Shown one piece after another: positions 42,091 through 53,026 of a stretch of DNA of 64,000 nucleotides; position 1 is the stretch's first letter; the number at the start of each line of letters is the position of its first letter. Location: positions 124,001 to 188,000 of the forward strand of contig NZ_JAAOIV010000007.1 of NCBI RefSeq assembly GCF_011440275.1. The letters run 5' to 3'. Made by a program: the position numbers and the translations under genes. The notes beneath the pieces are model-generated. The model saw only the letters and a program-made list of their open reading frames with translations. It ran no database searches and was not told the origin of the DNA. The DNA comes from Metallococcus carri. GTDB taxonomy: Bacteria > Actinomycetota > Actinomycetes > Actinomycetales > Dermatophilaceae.

Positions 42091-43335
42091 GTGTCGCTCG
42101 CGACCGAGCCCGCACCCATCGCGCCGGCTAAGGCGCGCCTCCCGCTCTCCGTCTACATCCTCGCCCTCGGCACCTTCTGCATCGGCACCTCCGAGTTCAT
42201 GCTGGCCGGGCTCCTGCCTCAGTTGTCGGCCGGCCTCGGCGTCTCGATCTCCCGCGCCGGGCTGCTCATCACAGCATTCGCCGTCGGTATGACGCTCGGC
42301 GCGCCGCTCATGACCCTCGTCACCCTGCGGCTGCCCCGGCGGGCGACGCTGCTCGGCGCCGCGCTCGTCTTCTCGGCGGTGCACCTGCTGCCGCTGGCCT
42401 TCGACGGGTATGCCGCGGTCCTCGTCGGCCGCGTCGTCGCCGCGGTCGCGTGTGCGACCTATTGGGCCGTGGGTGCGGTCATCGCCGTGCGCCTCGCCGG
42501 ACCCGAACACACGGCCCGCGCGCTCGCCGCGATCGTCGGCGGGCTGACGCTCGCCAACGTTCTCGGCGTCCCGCTCGGCACCTGGATCGGCGAACGGTCC
42601 GGCTGGCAGGCGGCGTTCGTCGCGGTGGCGATCGCAACCCTGGCCGTCACCCTCGTGTTGCGGCTGATGATCCCGCGCCAACCGCACGACGCCGCGACGC
42701 CGATGCGGGTGCTCGTCCGCCGCGAGGTGGCGGCCTTCGGTGACCGTCGACTCTGGCTGGCGCTGGCGACCACCGCGACCTTCCAGGCCGCCGTCTTCGC
42801 CTGCTTCTCCTATCTCGCCCCGCTGCTGACCGAGGTCTCCGGCATCCCGGAGTCCCGCGTGCCGCTGGTGCTCCTGCTCTTCGGCGTCGGAACCTTCGTC
42901 GGGGTGACGATCGGCGGGCGGTATGCCGACCGCGACCCGCTGCTCAACGTGTTCCTCAGCCTGGGCACGATGGTGCTGGCCCTGCTGGCGCTGGTCACGC
43001 TCGCCGGGTCGGCCGTCGGCGTGGTGATCGCGACCTTCCTCTTCGGCGCGACCTCCTTCTCCATCGCGGCCGCGCTGAACGGACGGGTCTTCGGCTTCGC
43101 CGGTGACGCACCGACGCTCGCCGCCTCGGTCAACGTCTCGGCCTTCAACGTCGGCAACGCGGCCGGCCCGTGGATTGGCGGCCTGGTGCTCGACGCCGGC
43201 CTCGGTCTGCGGGCTCCGGTGTGGGCCGCGATCGTCCTCGCGCTGGTTTCGCTGTCGATCGCGTCAGCAAGTTGGCGTCTCGAGCGCGGCGGCCGGCCCG
43301 CCTGCCCCGACGCCGCACCGGCCACCTGCGCCTAA
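42091..43335 (+). CDS. MFS exporter, Cmx/CmlR-like (DHA1)
   Basis: The 414-aa protein has 12 TM segments. Its N-terminus (LPLSVYILALGTFCIGTSEF, MLAGLLPQLSAGLGVSISRA) closely follows the pattern of actinobacterial Cmx/CmlR chloramphenicol exporters and the AraJ/YdhP group. Later motifs are ALAAIVGGLTLANVLGVPLG (motif C) and NVSAFNVGNAAGPWIGG. A TetR operator sits just upstream of the GTG start. Actual substrate not known. Confidence 0.86.
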   Translation: MSLATEPAPIAPAKARLPLSVYILALGTFCIGTSEFMLAGLLPQLSAGLGVSISRAGLLITAFAVGMTLGAPLMTLVTLRLPRRATLLGAALVFSAVHLLPLAFDGYAAVLVGRVVAAVACATYWAVGAVIAVRLAGPEHTARALAAIVGGLTLANVLGVPLGTWIGERSGWQAAFVAVAIATLAVTLVLRLMIPRQPHDAATPMRVLVRREVAAFGDRRLWLALATTATFQAAVFACFSYLAPLLTEVSGIPESRVPLVLLLFGVGTFVGVTIGGRYADRDPLLNVFLSLGTMVLALLALVTLAGSAVGVVIATFLFGATSFSIAAALNGRVFGFAGDAPTLAASVNVSAFNVGNAAGPWIGGLVLDAGLGLRAPVWAAIVLALVSLSIASASWRLERGGRPACPDAAPATCA

Positions 43336-43502
43336 GCCGGGCAGGATGCCGGGTGGGACCTCGGGCGGCGGAAGCCGACATTCTGGAGAGTTTTGTCGGC
43401 TGGGTGGGCCGGATCGGGGGTCGCCGGCGGTGGAAGTCGCCATTGTGGAGAGTTTTGGTGCGACCCGGGCCAGGCGGTGGGTCGCCACGTAGCCTTCGGG
43501 AC
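43336..43502. repeat. Two copies of the AAGTCGCCATT repeat
   Basis: GAAGCCGACATTCTGGAGAG (43371) and GAAGTCGCCATTGTGGAGAG (43433), each followed by TTTTG, are further members of the family at 5.28 kb and 31.55 kb. They lie about 62 bp apart. Confidence 0.75.
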
Positions 43503-44303
43503 GTGGCCTCCCTCATCTCCAGCACCGTCACCGACGGCATCGCCGATGTCCGGCTCAATCGTCCCGACAAGCTCAACGGGCTGACGTTCGACATGTTGCG
43601 CGACCTCGCGTCGACCGCCCATCGGCTGCGCCGCGATCGTTCACTGCGTGCCGTAGTGCTGTCCGGCGAGGGCGAATCGTTCTGCGCCGGCCTCGACTTC
43701 GCGTCGGTCGCCAAGAAGCCCTGGCAGATCCCGGTCGGGCTGATCCCCAACCCCGTGCGCGGCACCAATGTCTTCCAGGAGGCGTGCTGGGCCTGGCGCC
43801 GGGTGCCGGTGCCGGTGATCGCGGCGGTGCAGGGCCACTGCTACGGCGGCGGGGTGCAGATCGTGCTGGCCGCCGACTTCCGGGTGACCGCGCCGGATGC
43901 GAAATGGTCTGTGCTGGAAGGCAAATGGGGCCTGATCCCGGACATGACCGGCATCCGCACCCTGTCGGATCTGGTCGGCATCGAGACCGCCAAACGACTG
44001 ACGATGACCGCCGAGGTGATCTCCGGCGAACGGGCCCACGAGCTCGGCCTCGCCGGCACCCTGTCCCTCGAGCCGTATGCCGACGCGCTCGCCTTCGCGC
44101 GCGAGCTCAGTTCTCGTTCACCGGATGCGCTGGCCGGCGCGAAGAAGCTGTTCGACACCCGCTTCGGCGCCAGCCCCCGACGCACCTTCGCCGCCGAACG
44201 ACGGGTGCAGGTGGGGATCCTGCTCGGCCGCAACGCCAAGATCGCCAGGGCAGCGGGCCTGCGGCGGGAGGCGCCGACCTTCGTCGAACGCGGCACCCGG
44301 TGA
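43503..44303 (+). CDS. Enoyl-CoA hydratase/isomerase (crotonase) family protein
   Basis: The 266-aa protein has crotonase motifs: the oxyanion-hole segments GEGESFCAGLDFAS (about residues 58-71) and QGHCYGGGVQIVLAADFRV, then WSVLEGKWGLIPDMTGIRTL. The acidic residue in EGKWGLIPD matches the usual active-site loop. The reaction (hydration, isomerisation or other) cannot be fixed. Start GTG. Overlaps the NUDIX gene by 4 bp. Confidence 0.88.
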   Translation: MASLISSTVTDGIADVRLNRPDKLNGLTFDMLRDLASTAHRLRRDRSLRAVVLSGEGESFCAGLDFASVAKKPWQIPVGLIPNPVRGTNVFQEACWAWRRVPVPVIAAVQGHCYGGGVQIVLAADFRVTAPDAKWSVLEGKWGLIPDMTGIRTLSDLVGIETAKRLTMTAEVISGERAHELGLAGTLSLEPYADALAFARELSSRSPDALAGAKKLFDTRFGASPRRTFAAERRVQVGILLGRNAKIARAAGLRREAPTFVERGTR

Positions 44304-44851
44304 CCGGCTGGCAACGGCTCGGCGGGCACCCGGCATACGAGAATCCGTGGATCCAGGTCGACGAGGACCGGGTGGTCCGGCCGGACGGAACCGAGGGCAT
44401 CTACGGCGTCGTCACGGTGCGCCATCCGGCGGTCTTCGTGGTCGCGGTAAACGACGACGGCGAGGTGCTCATGGTGTGCGTCGATCGCTACACAACCGGC
44501 GCCTCCTGGGAGGTCCCGGCGGGTGGGTCGGACGGCCAGAACCCACTTGAGGCTGCTCAACGCGAATTGCTGGAAGAGACGGGTTTCGTTGCGGCCCAAT
44601 GGGATTGGGTCGGGCGGATGAATGCCCTCAACGGCATCTGCCGGGCGCAGGAGGAGGTCTTCGTTGCCACCGGGCTGCGCTCGACCACACGCGATGGCAT
44701 GAGCGCCGACCAGCACGCGGAGGGGATCGGTGAGGTGCGCTTCGTTGCATGGGAGGACGTGCTCGCCTGGGTGCGCGATGGCACCATCACCGACGGTGAG
44801 ACCGTCGCTGCCCTGATGTATGCCGCCCTCCACCTGGGCCGCGTGGTCTGA
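44300..44851 (+). CDS. NUDIX hydrolase, ADP-ribose pyrophosphatase-like
   Basis: The 183-aa protein has the NUDIX box GSDGQNPLEAAQRELLEETG (about residues 75-94), with the REx2EE core binding Mg2+. The N-terminal SWxVP-like WEVPAG and TRYTTGASWE context, and YENPWIQVDEDRVVRPDGTE, are typical of ADP-sugar pyrophosphatases. GTG start, coupled to the crotonase gene. Confidence 0.9.
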   Translation: MTGWQRLGGHPAYENPWIQVDEDRVVRPDGTEGIYGVVTVRHPAVFVVAVNDDGEVLMVCVDRYTTGASWEVPAGGSDGQNPLEAAQRELLEETGFVAAQWDWVGRMNALNGICRAQEEVFVATGLRSTTRDGMSADQHAEGIGEVRFVAWEDVLAWVRDGTITDGETVAALMYAALHLGRVV

Positions 44852-45209
44852 GTCGGGCGAGCGGTCCCGCTCAAGGGTGGCGCGGATCGCCCAACTGGGC
44901 GTTGTGTGCGGGTGTCGCGGGTCGGGGGTGGCGCGGATCGCCCAATTGGGCGTTCTGTGCGGGTGTCGCGGATGTCCCGAGCGGGCCACCCGGACCCAGC
45001 CCACGCTCAGCATTCTTTCACCGCAAGGGTGTGCCCATAAAAGAATTGCCTCCAGCAATATTCTTGACCAATTTTGTCGGCAACAACAAATGCAGAAAGA
45101 TCAGCAATTTTTTCTTGGCATTTCCGTATCGGCAGGAGTACGTTGCCCCCTGTTAGTGCGTCGGCTGAGCCAGTCGATGCGGGGGATTTGAGAAGGTGGG
45201 GGACGGTTC
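44852..45209. repeat. Two-copy 51-bp repeat and AT-rich promoter region
   Basis: GGTGGCGCGGATCGCCCAAC and GGTGGCGCGGATCGCCCAAT begin two units 51 bp apart (44876 and 44927), each with a CCCAA.TGGG-type hairpin. They belong to the family of the eight-copy array at 61.35 kb. After them, about 45020-45140 is strikingly AT-rich for this genome and probably holds the promoter of the secreted protein gene at 45210. No gene is seen. Confidence 0.75.
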
Positions 45210-45728
45210 ATGGGAGCACAGAAAATGGCGGTGCGGCCGACGCGCCGGCAGGTCGCCAAGGGTCTGGCCTGGGTGACACCGGTCATGGTGCTCGGCGCAC
45301 CAGCGGCGCGAGCGGCCACCAGCCCAGGGCCCTGCCAGCCGGTCATCAGCGTCAGCGGAGATGGCGCGTGCAAATGTCCGGGGAGTTCCAGTCCGAGCGA
45401 CCCCCAGGCCTATTACCTGTCGTTTTGCGCGACAAGTGACCCGAGCTGCCCGACCCCGGCCGGTTCGACGGTGACCATTGTGGAGGTGGACGGCAACCAG
45501 GGGCCGCTGACCAATGCACCGCTGAAGCCCTTTTGCTCCACGTTGCCCACGACGGTCACGGTGAACGGCAAGTGCTCAGAGGTGATCCGGTTCACCGGCG
45601 CCAACAGCGGCAACTTCCTGACCGTGAAATACAAGATCGGCGACGGCGCCACCATCTACGCCAACACGAAAGTGCCGGCACCGAACCAGACCTGCACCTT
45701 CTGCGGCACCGCGATGGACTCCTGCTAG
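45210..45728 (+). CDS. Tat-exported Cys-rich protein of unknown function
   Basis: The 172-aa protein has a twin-arginine-type signal (RPTRRQVAKGLAWVTPVMVL, cleavage after ARA near residue 36). The mature part holds ten cysteines (GPCQP, ACKCPG, SFCATS, PSCPTP, PFCSTL, GKCSE, TCTFCG and the C-terminal C). It reads as a small disulfide-rich beta-sandwich, with VTVNGKCSEVIRFTGANSGN near the end. ATG 45225 is an alternative start. I do not recognise the family. The AT-rich region upstream is unlike its surroundings. Confidence 0.65.
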   Translation: MGAQKMAVRPTRRQVAKGLAWVTPVMVLGAPAARAATSPGPCQPVISVSGDGACKCPGSSSPSDPQAYYLSFCATSDPSCPTPAGSTVTIVEVDGNQGPLTNAPLKPFCSTLPTTVTVNGKCSEVIRFTGANSGNFLTVKYKIGDGATIYANTKVPAPNQTCTFCGTAMDSC

Positions 45729-47347
45729 GACGACGCCAGCCCGAGCTTCGCGGTCGTCTTCTCGCGCATTTCGACCTTGCGCACCTTCCCGGTGACGGTC
45801 ATCGGGAATTCGGTGACGATTTCGACATAGCGCGGGATTTTGTAGTGTGCCAATTTTCCGGTGCAGAATTCTCGCAATGCCTCGGCGGTGATCGGTTCGG
45901 CGCCGTCGCGCAGCTGGATCCAGGCGCACAACTCCTCGCCATACTTCTCGTCGGGAACGCCGATGACCTGCGCATCGAGGATGTCGGGGTGGGTGTAGAG
46001 GAACTCCTCGATCTCGCGCGGGTAGATATTCTCCCCGCCGCGGATCACCATGTCCTTGATCCGGCCGCTGATCCGCACGTAGCCGTCGTCGTCCATGACG
46101 CCGAGGTCGCCGGTGTGCATCCACCCGTCCTCGATGGCTTCGGCGGTCTTGTCCGGTTGCTCCCAGTAGCCGAGCATGACCGAATAGCCCTTGGTCATGA
46201 ACTCGCCCGAGGTGCCGCGCGGCACGATTTCGCCGGTCGCCGGGTCGACGATCTTGATCTGCAGGTGCGGCCCGACGCGGCCGACGGTGTTGACCTTCTG
46301 CTCGAAGCTGTCGTCGGTGCGGTTCTGGGTGGAGACCGGTGAGGTCTCGGTCATGCCGTAACAGATCGTCACCTCCTCGATCCCGGAGGCGATGAGCTGC
46401 TTCATCAGTTCGGCTGGGCAGGGGGAGCCGGCCATGATGCCGGTGCGCACCGAGGACAGGTCGTAGCTGGCGAAATCGGGCAGCGACCACTCCGCGATGA
46501 ACATCGTCGGCACGCCGTAGAGGCTGGTGCACCGCTCGTCCTGAGTGGCCCGCAGCGTCAAGGCCGGATCGAAACCAGGCGCCGGAATCACCATGCACGC
46601 GCCGTGCGAGGTGCACGCGAGGTTGCCCATCACCATCCCGAAGCAGTGGTAGAAGGGCACCGGGATGCACACCCGGTCGGCCTCGGTGTAGCGGCACAGC
46701 TCGCCGACGAAGAAGCCGTTGTTGAGGATGTTGCGGTGGCTGAGCGTCGCGCCCTTGGGGAATCCCGTTGTGCCAGAGGTGTATTGGATGTTGATCGGGT
46801 CGATGTTGGTGAGCCCGCTCTGCACCTTCGCCAACTGCTCGGCCGAGGTCTGGTTGGCTCCTTCGAGCAGCCGCTCCCAGTCAGGTGTGCCGAAGTAGAT
46901 CGCCTCGCGCAGGTCCGGGCACTCGCCGCGCACCTCCTCGACCATGTGCGCGTAGTCGCTGGTCTTGAACTGCTCGACGCCAAGCAGCACCGAGATGCCC
47001 GCTTGGCGCAGCACGTACTTCAGCTCGTGGGCGCGGTATGACGGGTTGATGTTCACCAGGATCGCGCCGATCTTGGCCGTGGCGTACTGCGTGAACACCC
47101 ACTCGGCACAGTTCGGCGCCCAGATCCCGACCCGGTCGCCCACCTCGACCCCAGCGGTCACCAGCGCGCGGGCGAGGCGATCGACCTCGGTGCGCAACTC
47201 GGCATACGTCCACCGCTTGCCCTGCGCGACGTCGACCAGAGCCTCCCGGTCGGGGAACCGCGCGACCGTCGCGTCGAGGTTGTCACCGATGGTCTGCTCG
47301 ATCAGCGGAGTGTCGGTCTCGCCCTGGGTGTGCGACAGCTGCGGCAT
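45725..47347 (-). CDS. AMP-binding acyl-CoA synthetase (FadD-like)
   Basis: The 540-aa protein has the ANL-superfamily motifs: YTSGTTGFPKGATLSHRN (P-loop, about residues 183-200), ITICYGMTE-type VTICYGMTETSP, the hinge GWMHTGDLGVMDDDGYVRI and GRIKDMVIRGGENIYP, and the catalytic Lys in VTGKVRKVEMRE. It activates a carboxylic acid as acyl-AMP and transfers it to CoA. Chain length is likely medium/long by similarity only. It converges with the Tat-protein gene (4-bp stop overlap). Confidence 0.9.
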   Translation of the reverse strand: MPQLSHTQGETDTPLIEQTIGDNLDATVARFPDREALVDVAQGKRWTYAELRTEVDRLARALVTAGVEVGDRVGIWAPNCAEWVFTQYATAKIGAILVNINPSYRAHELKYVLRQAGISVLLGVEQFKTSDYAHMVEEVRGECPDLREAIYFGTPDWERLLEGANQTSAEQLAKVQSGLTNIDPINIQYTSGTTGFPKGATLSHRNILNNGFFVGELCRYTEADRVCIPVPFYHCFGMVMGNLACTSHGACMVIPAPGFDPALTLRATQDERCTSLYGVPTMFIAEWSLPDFASYDLSSVRTGIMAGSPCPAELMKQLIASGIEEVTICYGMTETSPVSTQNRTDDSFEQKVNTVGRVGPHLQIKIVDPATGEIVPRGTSGEFMTKGYSVMLGYWEQPDKTAEAIEDGWMHTGDLGVMDDDGYVRISGRIKDMVIRGGENIYPREIEEFLYTHPDILDAQVIGVPDEKYGEELCAWIQLRDGAEPITAEALREFCTGKLAHYKIPRYVEIVTEFPMTVTGKVRKVEMREKTTAKLGLASS

Positions 47348-47558
47348 CGAAATCTCCCGGATCGACGGTCTGGAACGATCACACTGTAGGTGCCGCGCAA
47401 CGATCCGGTCACGGGCCTTTACCACACCGGCCCGGGAACTTACCGTCGAGGCACCGGAGGGGCGCGTCCGAGGTCGCGGGCCGCGCCGTAACGCTGCGGC
47501 CCGCGACGACGAACGGCAGGTATGCCGGGGTCCGCGCGCGACCTGACAGACTCGGGGC

Positions 47559-49631
<2,073 letters not shown>

Positions 49632-49641
49632 CGTGGTGTCC

Positions 49642-52600
49642 ATGCCCGCCTCCCGCTACCACGTGCGCGGTGCCGAGTGGCTGCGAGGCGTCTCCGACGC
49701 CGACCTGATCGTCCACATCGGCGACCTCGCCTTCGAGCGTGCTCTCGGGTATGCCGATGCCGAGCGGGTCGAGTCGATCAACACCGGTGACGGTGGGCGG
49801 ATGGTGCTCGCCACCGTCGCCGGCGGTCGCGATCGCCCCTACTCCAGCCTGCTCACCATCCCGTATGCCGGAGCCGGCCCCCAGCAGTGGACCTCGCGCT
49901 GCTCATGCCCGATGCAGGAGCGGTGCAAGCATGTCGGCGCGATGGTGCTGACCGCGCGCGAATTCCTCGGCGGCGGCAACGCGACCGCCGAGCGCAGCTG
50001 GCTGGAGTTCTCCGACCGGTTCCTGCGGCCGGAGCCCTCAGCGCCGGCCGGCGAGCAGCTCGGGCTGCGGTTCGCCCTGACCCGCCCCACCTGGATGGGT
50101 CCGGGTCGCAAACCGGTCGCGCGGATCGCGATCCGGCCGACCCGGCACGGCAAGGGCGGCCGCTGGATCCGGCAGATGAGTTGGCGCGAGGTCACCGAGC
50201 CCGGGTGGGGCTGGCCGCCGCGTAGCTATGACGAGGCCCAGCACGCGGCGGTCATGCGACTGATGCGGCGCTGGCAGCTGCTCAGCCCGGCATACCTGCG
50301 GGCGACCGAGACCGTGCACCTGGACGAGCTGGGCCCGGAGGTCTGGGACGACCTCGACGCTGCGGTGCGCGCCGGAGTGGTGCTGCTCGGCGACACCGAC
50401 AATGAACCCGGTGCGGTGACCCTCACGGTCGGTGAGCCGACGCCGGCCCCCGAGTTCACCGCCACCGACGACGGTGGCCTGACCGGGCGCCTGCAGCTGC
50501 CTGGCTTCGACGGCGCGGCGCACTGGCAGGGCGATCCCGCGCACGGTCTGGTGGTGAGCGATGACGACCGGCTGAGGCTGATCGGCTTCGAGCGGGCGCT
50601 CACCCCGTTCGAGCATTGGCTGATGCAGCAGGGCGAGCTCGCCGTGCCACCCGAGCATGCCGAGGACTTCCGCCAGGTGCATCTGCCCCGCCTGCGTGGG
50701 CTCGACATCCGCCCGGCCGACGCCGAGCCGTTGCGCCTGCGGTTGCACGTCACCCAGGGCGCCGGACTCGGGCTGCGGGTGAGCACCGGGTTTCGGTATG
50801 CCGCCGACCGGGTGGTCGACACCGCGCTCGGCACCGGCCGGTTCGGCCGCGACCGGGTCGCCGAACGCGAGCTGGTCGAGCGGGTCGCCGACGACCTGCG
50901 CGACCTCGGCCTGGTCGAGCCCATCGGCGGCCTGGGCTACTGGCCGGTGAGCGTGGTCGAGTTCGATGGGCCCGCCGCGGTCGCCTTCCAGCGCCGGCTG
51001 CCCGACCTGCTCGACCACCCCGACCTCGAGGTGCAGCTGGACGACGAACTCCCGGCATACGAAGAGGTCGACGAGGCACCGCGGGTGAGCTTCGAGGCCG
51101 ACGACGACGGCAACGACTGGTTCGACCTGCGGGTGTCGGTCACGGTCGGCGACGAGCAGGTGCCCTTCGAGCCGCTCTTCGCCGCGCTCGCGCGCGGTGA
51201 GGAGGTGATGGTGCTCGAGTCGGGCACTTGGTTCTCCCTCGACCAGCCGGAGTTCACCCGGCTGCGCGAGCTGATCGAGGAGTCGCGCTCCATCGCCGAC
51301 CGGCCGCGCGACACCGTGCGGGTCAGCCGGTATGACGTCGACTGGTGGGCCGAGCTCGACGGGCTCGGCGAAGCGGTCGGTCAGGCCGCCGGATGGCGCG
51401 CACGCGTGGCGACGCTCACCGCCCTCGACGACGCACCCGCGCCGCCGGCGAGCCTGCGGGCCCGGCTGCGGCCCTACCAGGAGCACGGTTATGGCTGGCT
51501 CACCGGCTTGTGGGATGCCGGGCTGGGCGGCGTGCTCGCCGACGACATGGGCCTCGGCAAGACCATCCAGGCGCTGGCGATGCTGGCGCGGGCGCACGAG
51601 CGGGGCGAGCTCACCGAGCCGGTGCTGGTCGTCGCCCCGTCGTCGGTCGTCGGCACCTGGGTGCACGAGGCGGCGACCTTCGCGCCCGAGCTGCGCGTGG
51701 TCGCCATACCGCGGACATCGGCGACGCGCGGAGGCTCCCTCGCCGAGCTCATCGCGGGCGCTCAGCTGGTCGTCACGTCCTACACCGTGCTGCGGCTGGA
51801 CGCCGAGGACTACGGCGAAATCCGTTGGCGCGCAGTGATTCTCGACGAGGCACAGCAGGTCAAGAACCACCGGTCCAAGACCTTCCAGGTGGTGCACCGG
51901 TTGTCGCGGCCGTTCACGCTCGTGGTGACCGGAACGCCGCTGGAGAACTCCCTGATGGACCTGTGGGCGATGTTCGCCCTCGCCGCGCCGGGTCTGCTCA
52001 GCCGGCCGGACCGGTTCTCCCAGCAGTGGCGCCGCCCGATCGAAGGCGGCGACACCGAGCGGCTGCAGCGGCTCAATCGGCGGATCCGTCCGCTGATGCT
52101 GCGCCGCACCAAGGAGGTCGTCGCGGCCGACCTGCCGCCCAAGCAGATCCAGGTGCAGGAGGTGCCGCTCACGCCGCGGCATCGCGCGGTCTACGACCGG
52201 CACCTGCAGCGCGAACGCCAGCGCGTGCTCGGCCTGCTCGAGGACCCCGAGGCCAATCGGATCGCGATCCTCGCCTCGCTCACCCGGCTGCGCCAGCTCG
52301 CGCTCGACCCGCGGCTGATCGAGCCGGAGTATGCCGCCCGCGAACTGCCCGCCAAGCTCGCCTTCCTGGTCGAGCACCTGCGCGAGCTCGAGGCGGGCGG
52401 ACACCGCGCGTTGGTCTTCAGCCAGTTCACCGGTTATCTCGCGCTGGTGCGCGAGGCGCTGGACGCCGCCGGCATCAGCTGGTCCTATCTCGACGGGTCG
52501 ACGACCAACCGCCAGGCCGTGATCGACGGGTTCAAGCAGGGCGACTCGACGGCCTTCCTGATCTCGCTCAAGGCCGGCGGCGTCGGGCTCACCCTCACCG

Positions 52601-52857
52601 AGGCCGACTATGTCTTCGTCCTCGACCCGTGGTGGAATCCCGCCGCCGAGGCGCAGGCGATCGACCGGGCGCACCGCATCGGCCAGGACCAGCCGGTGAT
52701 GGTCTACCGGATGGTGTCCGAAGGCACCATCGAGCAGAAGGTGGTCGCCCTTCAGCAGGCCAAGCGCGACCTGTTCGACCGGGTGGTCGAGGGGGCGGGT
52801 GCCACGGGTGAGCGGTTGGACGCCGACGACATCCGGGCGCTGCTCACCGACGACTGA
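49642..52857 (+). CDS. SWIM zinc-finger SNF2-family helicase
   Basis: The 1071-aa protein has an N-terminal SWIM motif CSCPMQERCKHVGAMVL (CxC...CxH, about residues 89-105), a long central region with the bacterial SNF2 N-terminal domain, and a C-terminal SNF2 ATPase: Walker A LADDMGLGKTIQ (about 633-644), DEAQ box VILDEAQQVKNHRSK, TGTPLENSLMDLW and the C-lobe motifs LVFSQFTGY and LISLKAGGVGLTLTEADYVF. It would translocate on DNA; its cellular role is not established. Start ATG 49642, 8 bp after nadE. Confidence 0.9.
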   Translation: MPASRYHVRGAEWLRGVSDADLIVHIGDLAFERALGYADAERVESINTGDGGRMVLATVAGGRDRPYSSLLTIPYAGAGPQQWTSRCSCPMQERCKHVGAMVLTAREFLGGGNATAERSWLEFSDRFLRPEPSAPAGEQLGLRFALTRPTWMGPGRKPVARIAIRPTRHGKGGRWIRQMSWREVTEPGWGWPPRSYDEAQHAAVMRLMRRWQLLSPAYLRATETVHLDELGPEVWDDLDAAVRAGVVLLGDTDNEPGAVTLTVGEPTPAPEFTATDDGGLTGRLQLPGFDGAAHWQGDPAHGLVVSDDDRLRLIGFERALTPFEHWLMQQGELAVPPEHAEDFRQVHLPRLRGLDIRPADAEPLRLRLHVTQGAGLGLRVSTGFRYAADRVVDTALGTGRFGRDRVAERELVERVADDLRDLGLVEPIGGLGYWPVSVVEFDGPAAVAFQRRLPDLLDHPDLEVQLDDELPAYEEVDEAPRVSFEADDDGNDWFDLRVSVTVGDEQVPFEPLFAALARGEEVMVLESGTWFSLDQPEFTRLRELIEESRSIADRPRDTVRVSRYDVDWWAELDGLGEAVGQAAGWRARVATLTALDDAPAPPASLRARLRPYQEHGYGWLTGLWDAGLGGVLADDMGLGKTIQALAMLARAHERGELTEPVLVVAPSSVVGTWVHEAATFAPELRVVAIPRTSATRGGSLAELIAGAQLVVTSYTVLRLDAEDYGEIRWRAVILDEAQQVKNHRSKTFQVVHRLSRPFTLVVTGTPLENSLMDLWAMFALAAPGLLSRPDRFSQQWRRPIEGGDTERLQRLNRRIRPLMLRRTKEVVAADLPPKQIQVQEVPLTPRHRAVYDRHLQRERQRVLGLLEDPEANRIAILASLTRLRQLALDPRLIEPEYAARELPAKLAFLVEHLRELEAGGHRALVFSQFTGYLALVREALDAAGISWSYLDGSTTNRQAVIDGFKQGDSTAFLISLKAGGVGLTLTEADYVFVLDPWWNPAAEAQAIDRAHRIGQDQPVMVYRMVSEGTIEQKVVALQQAKRDLFDRVVEGAGATGERLDADDIRALLTDD

Positions 52858-52861
52858 CCGA

Positions 52862-52958
52862 CATCCGTAGGAGAGCTGTCCGGCGGTTATTGCCGCCGCC
52901 TTGCCCGCCGCCCCTCCTACACCCGTAGTAGAGCTTTCCGGCGGTTATTGCCGCCGCC
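52862..52958. repeat. Duplicated palindromic element after the SNF2 gene
   Basis: Two units 58 bp apart (52862 and 52920), each about 39 bp, share CCGTAG-AGAGCT-TCCGGCGGTTATTGCCGCC with small changes. Each contains GGCGG-TTATTG-CCGCC, a short hairpin. A third partial unit (GATGTAGTGGAGTATT) follows to about 52980. No ORF; could form a terminator or RNA structure. Confidence 0.75.
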
Positions 52959-53026
52959 TCCACAGATGTAGTGGAGTATTTGCGTTCCCCGGGCGAAGCG
53001 CCCGCCCGCTCCCTACACTCGCCGCC

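Noticed and set aside
39968-42115. Minus-strand 715-aa open frame
   Set aside because: Antisense shadow of two genes (MFS and TetR); composition typical of GC-rich reverse frames.
50038-52674. Minus-strand 878-aa open frame
   Set aside because: Antisense to the SNF2 helicase; no recognisable domain.
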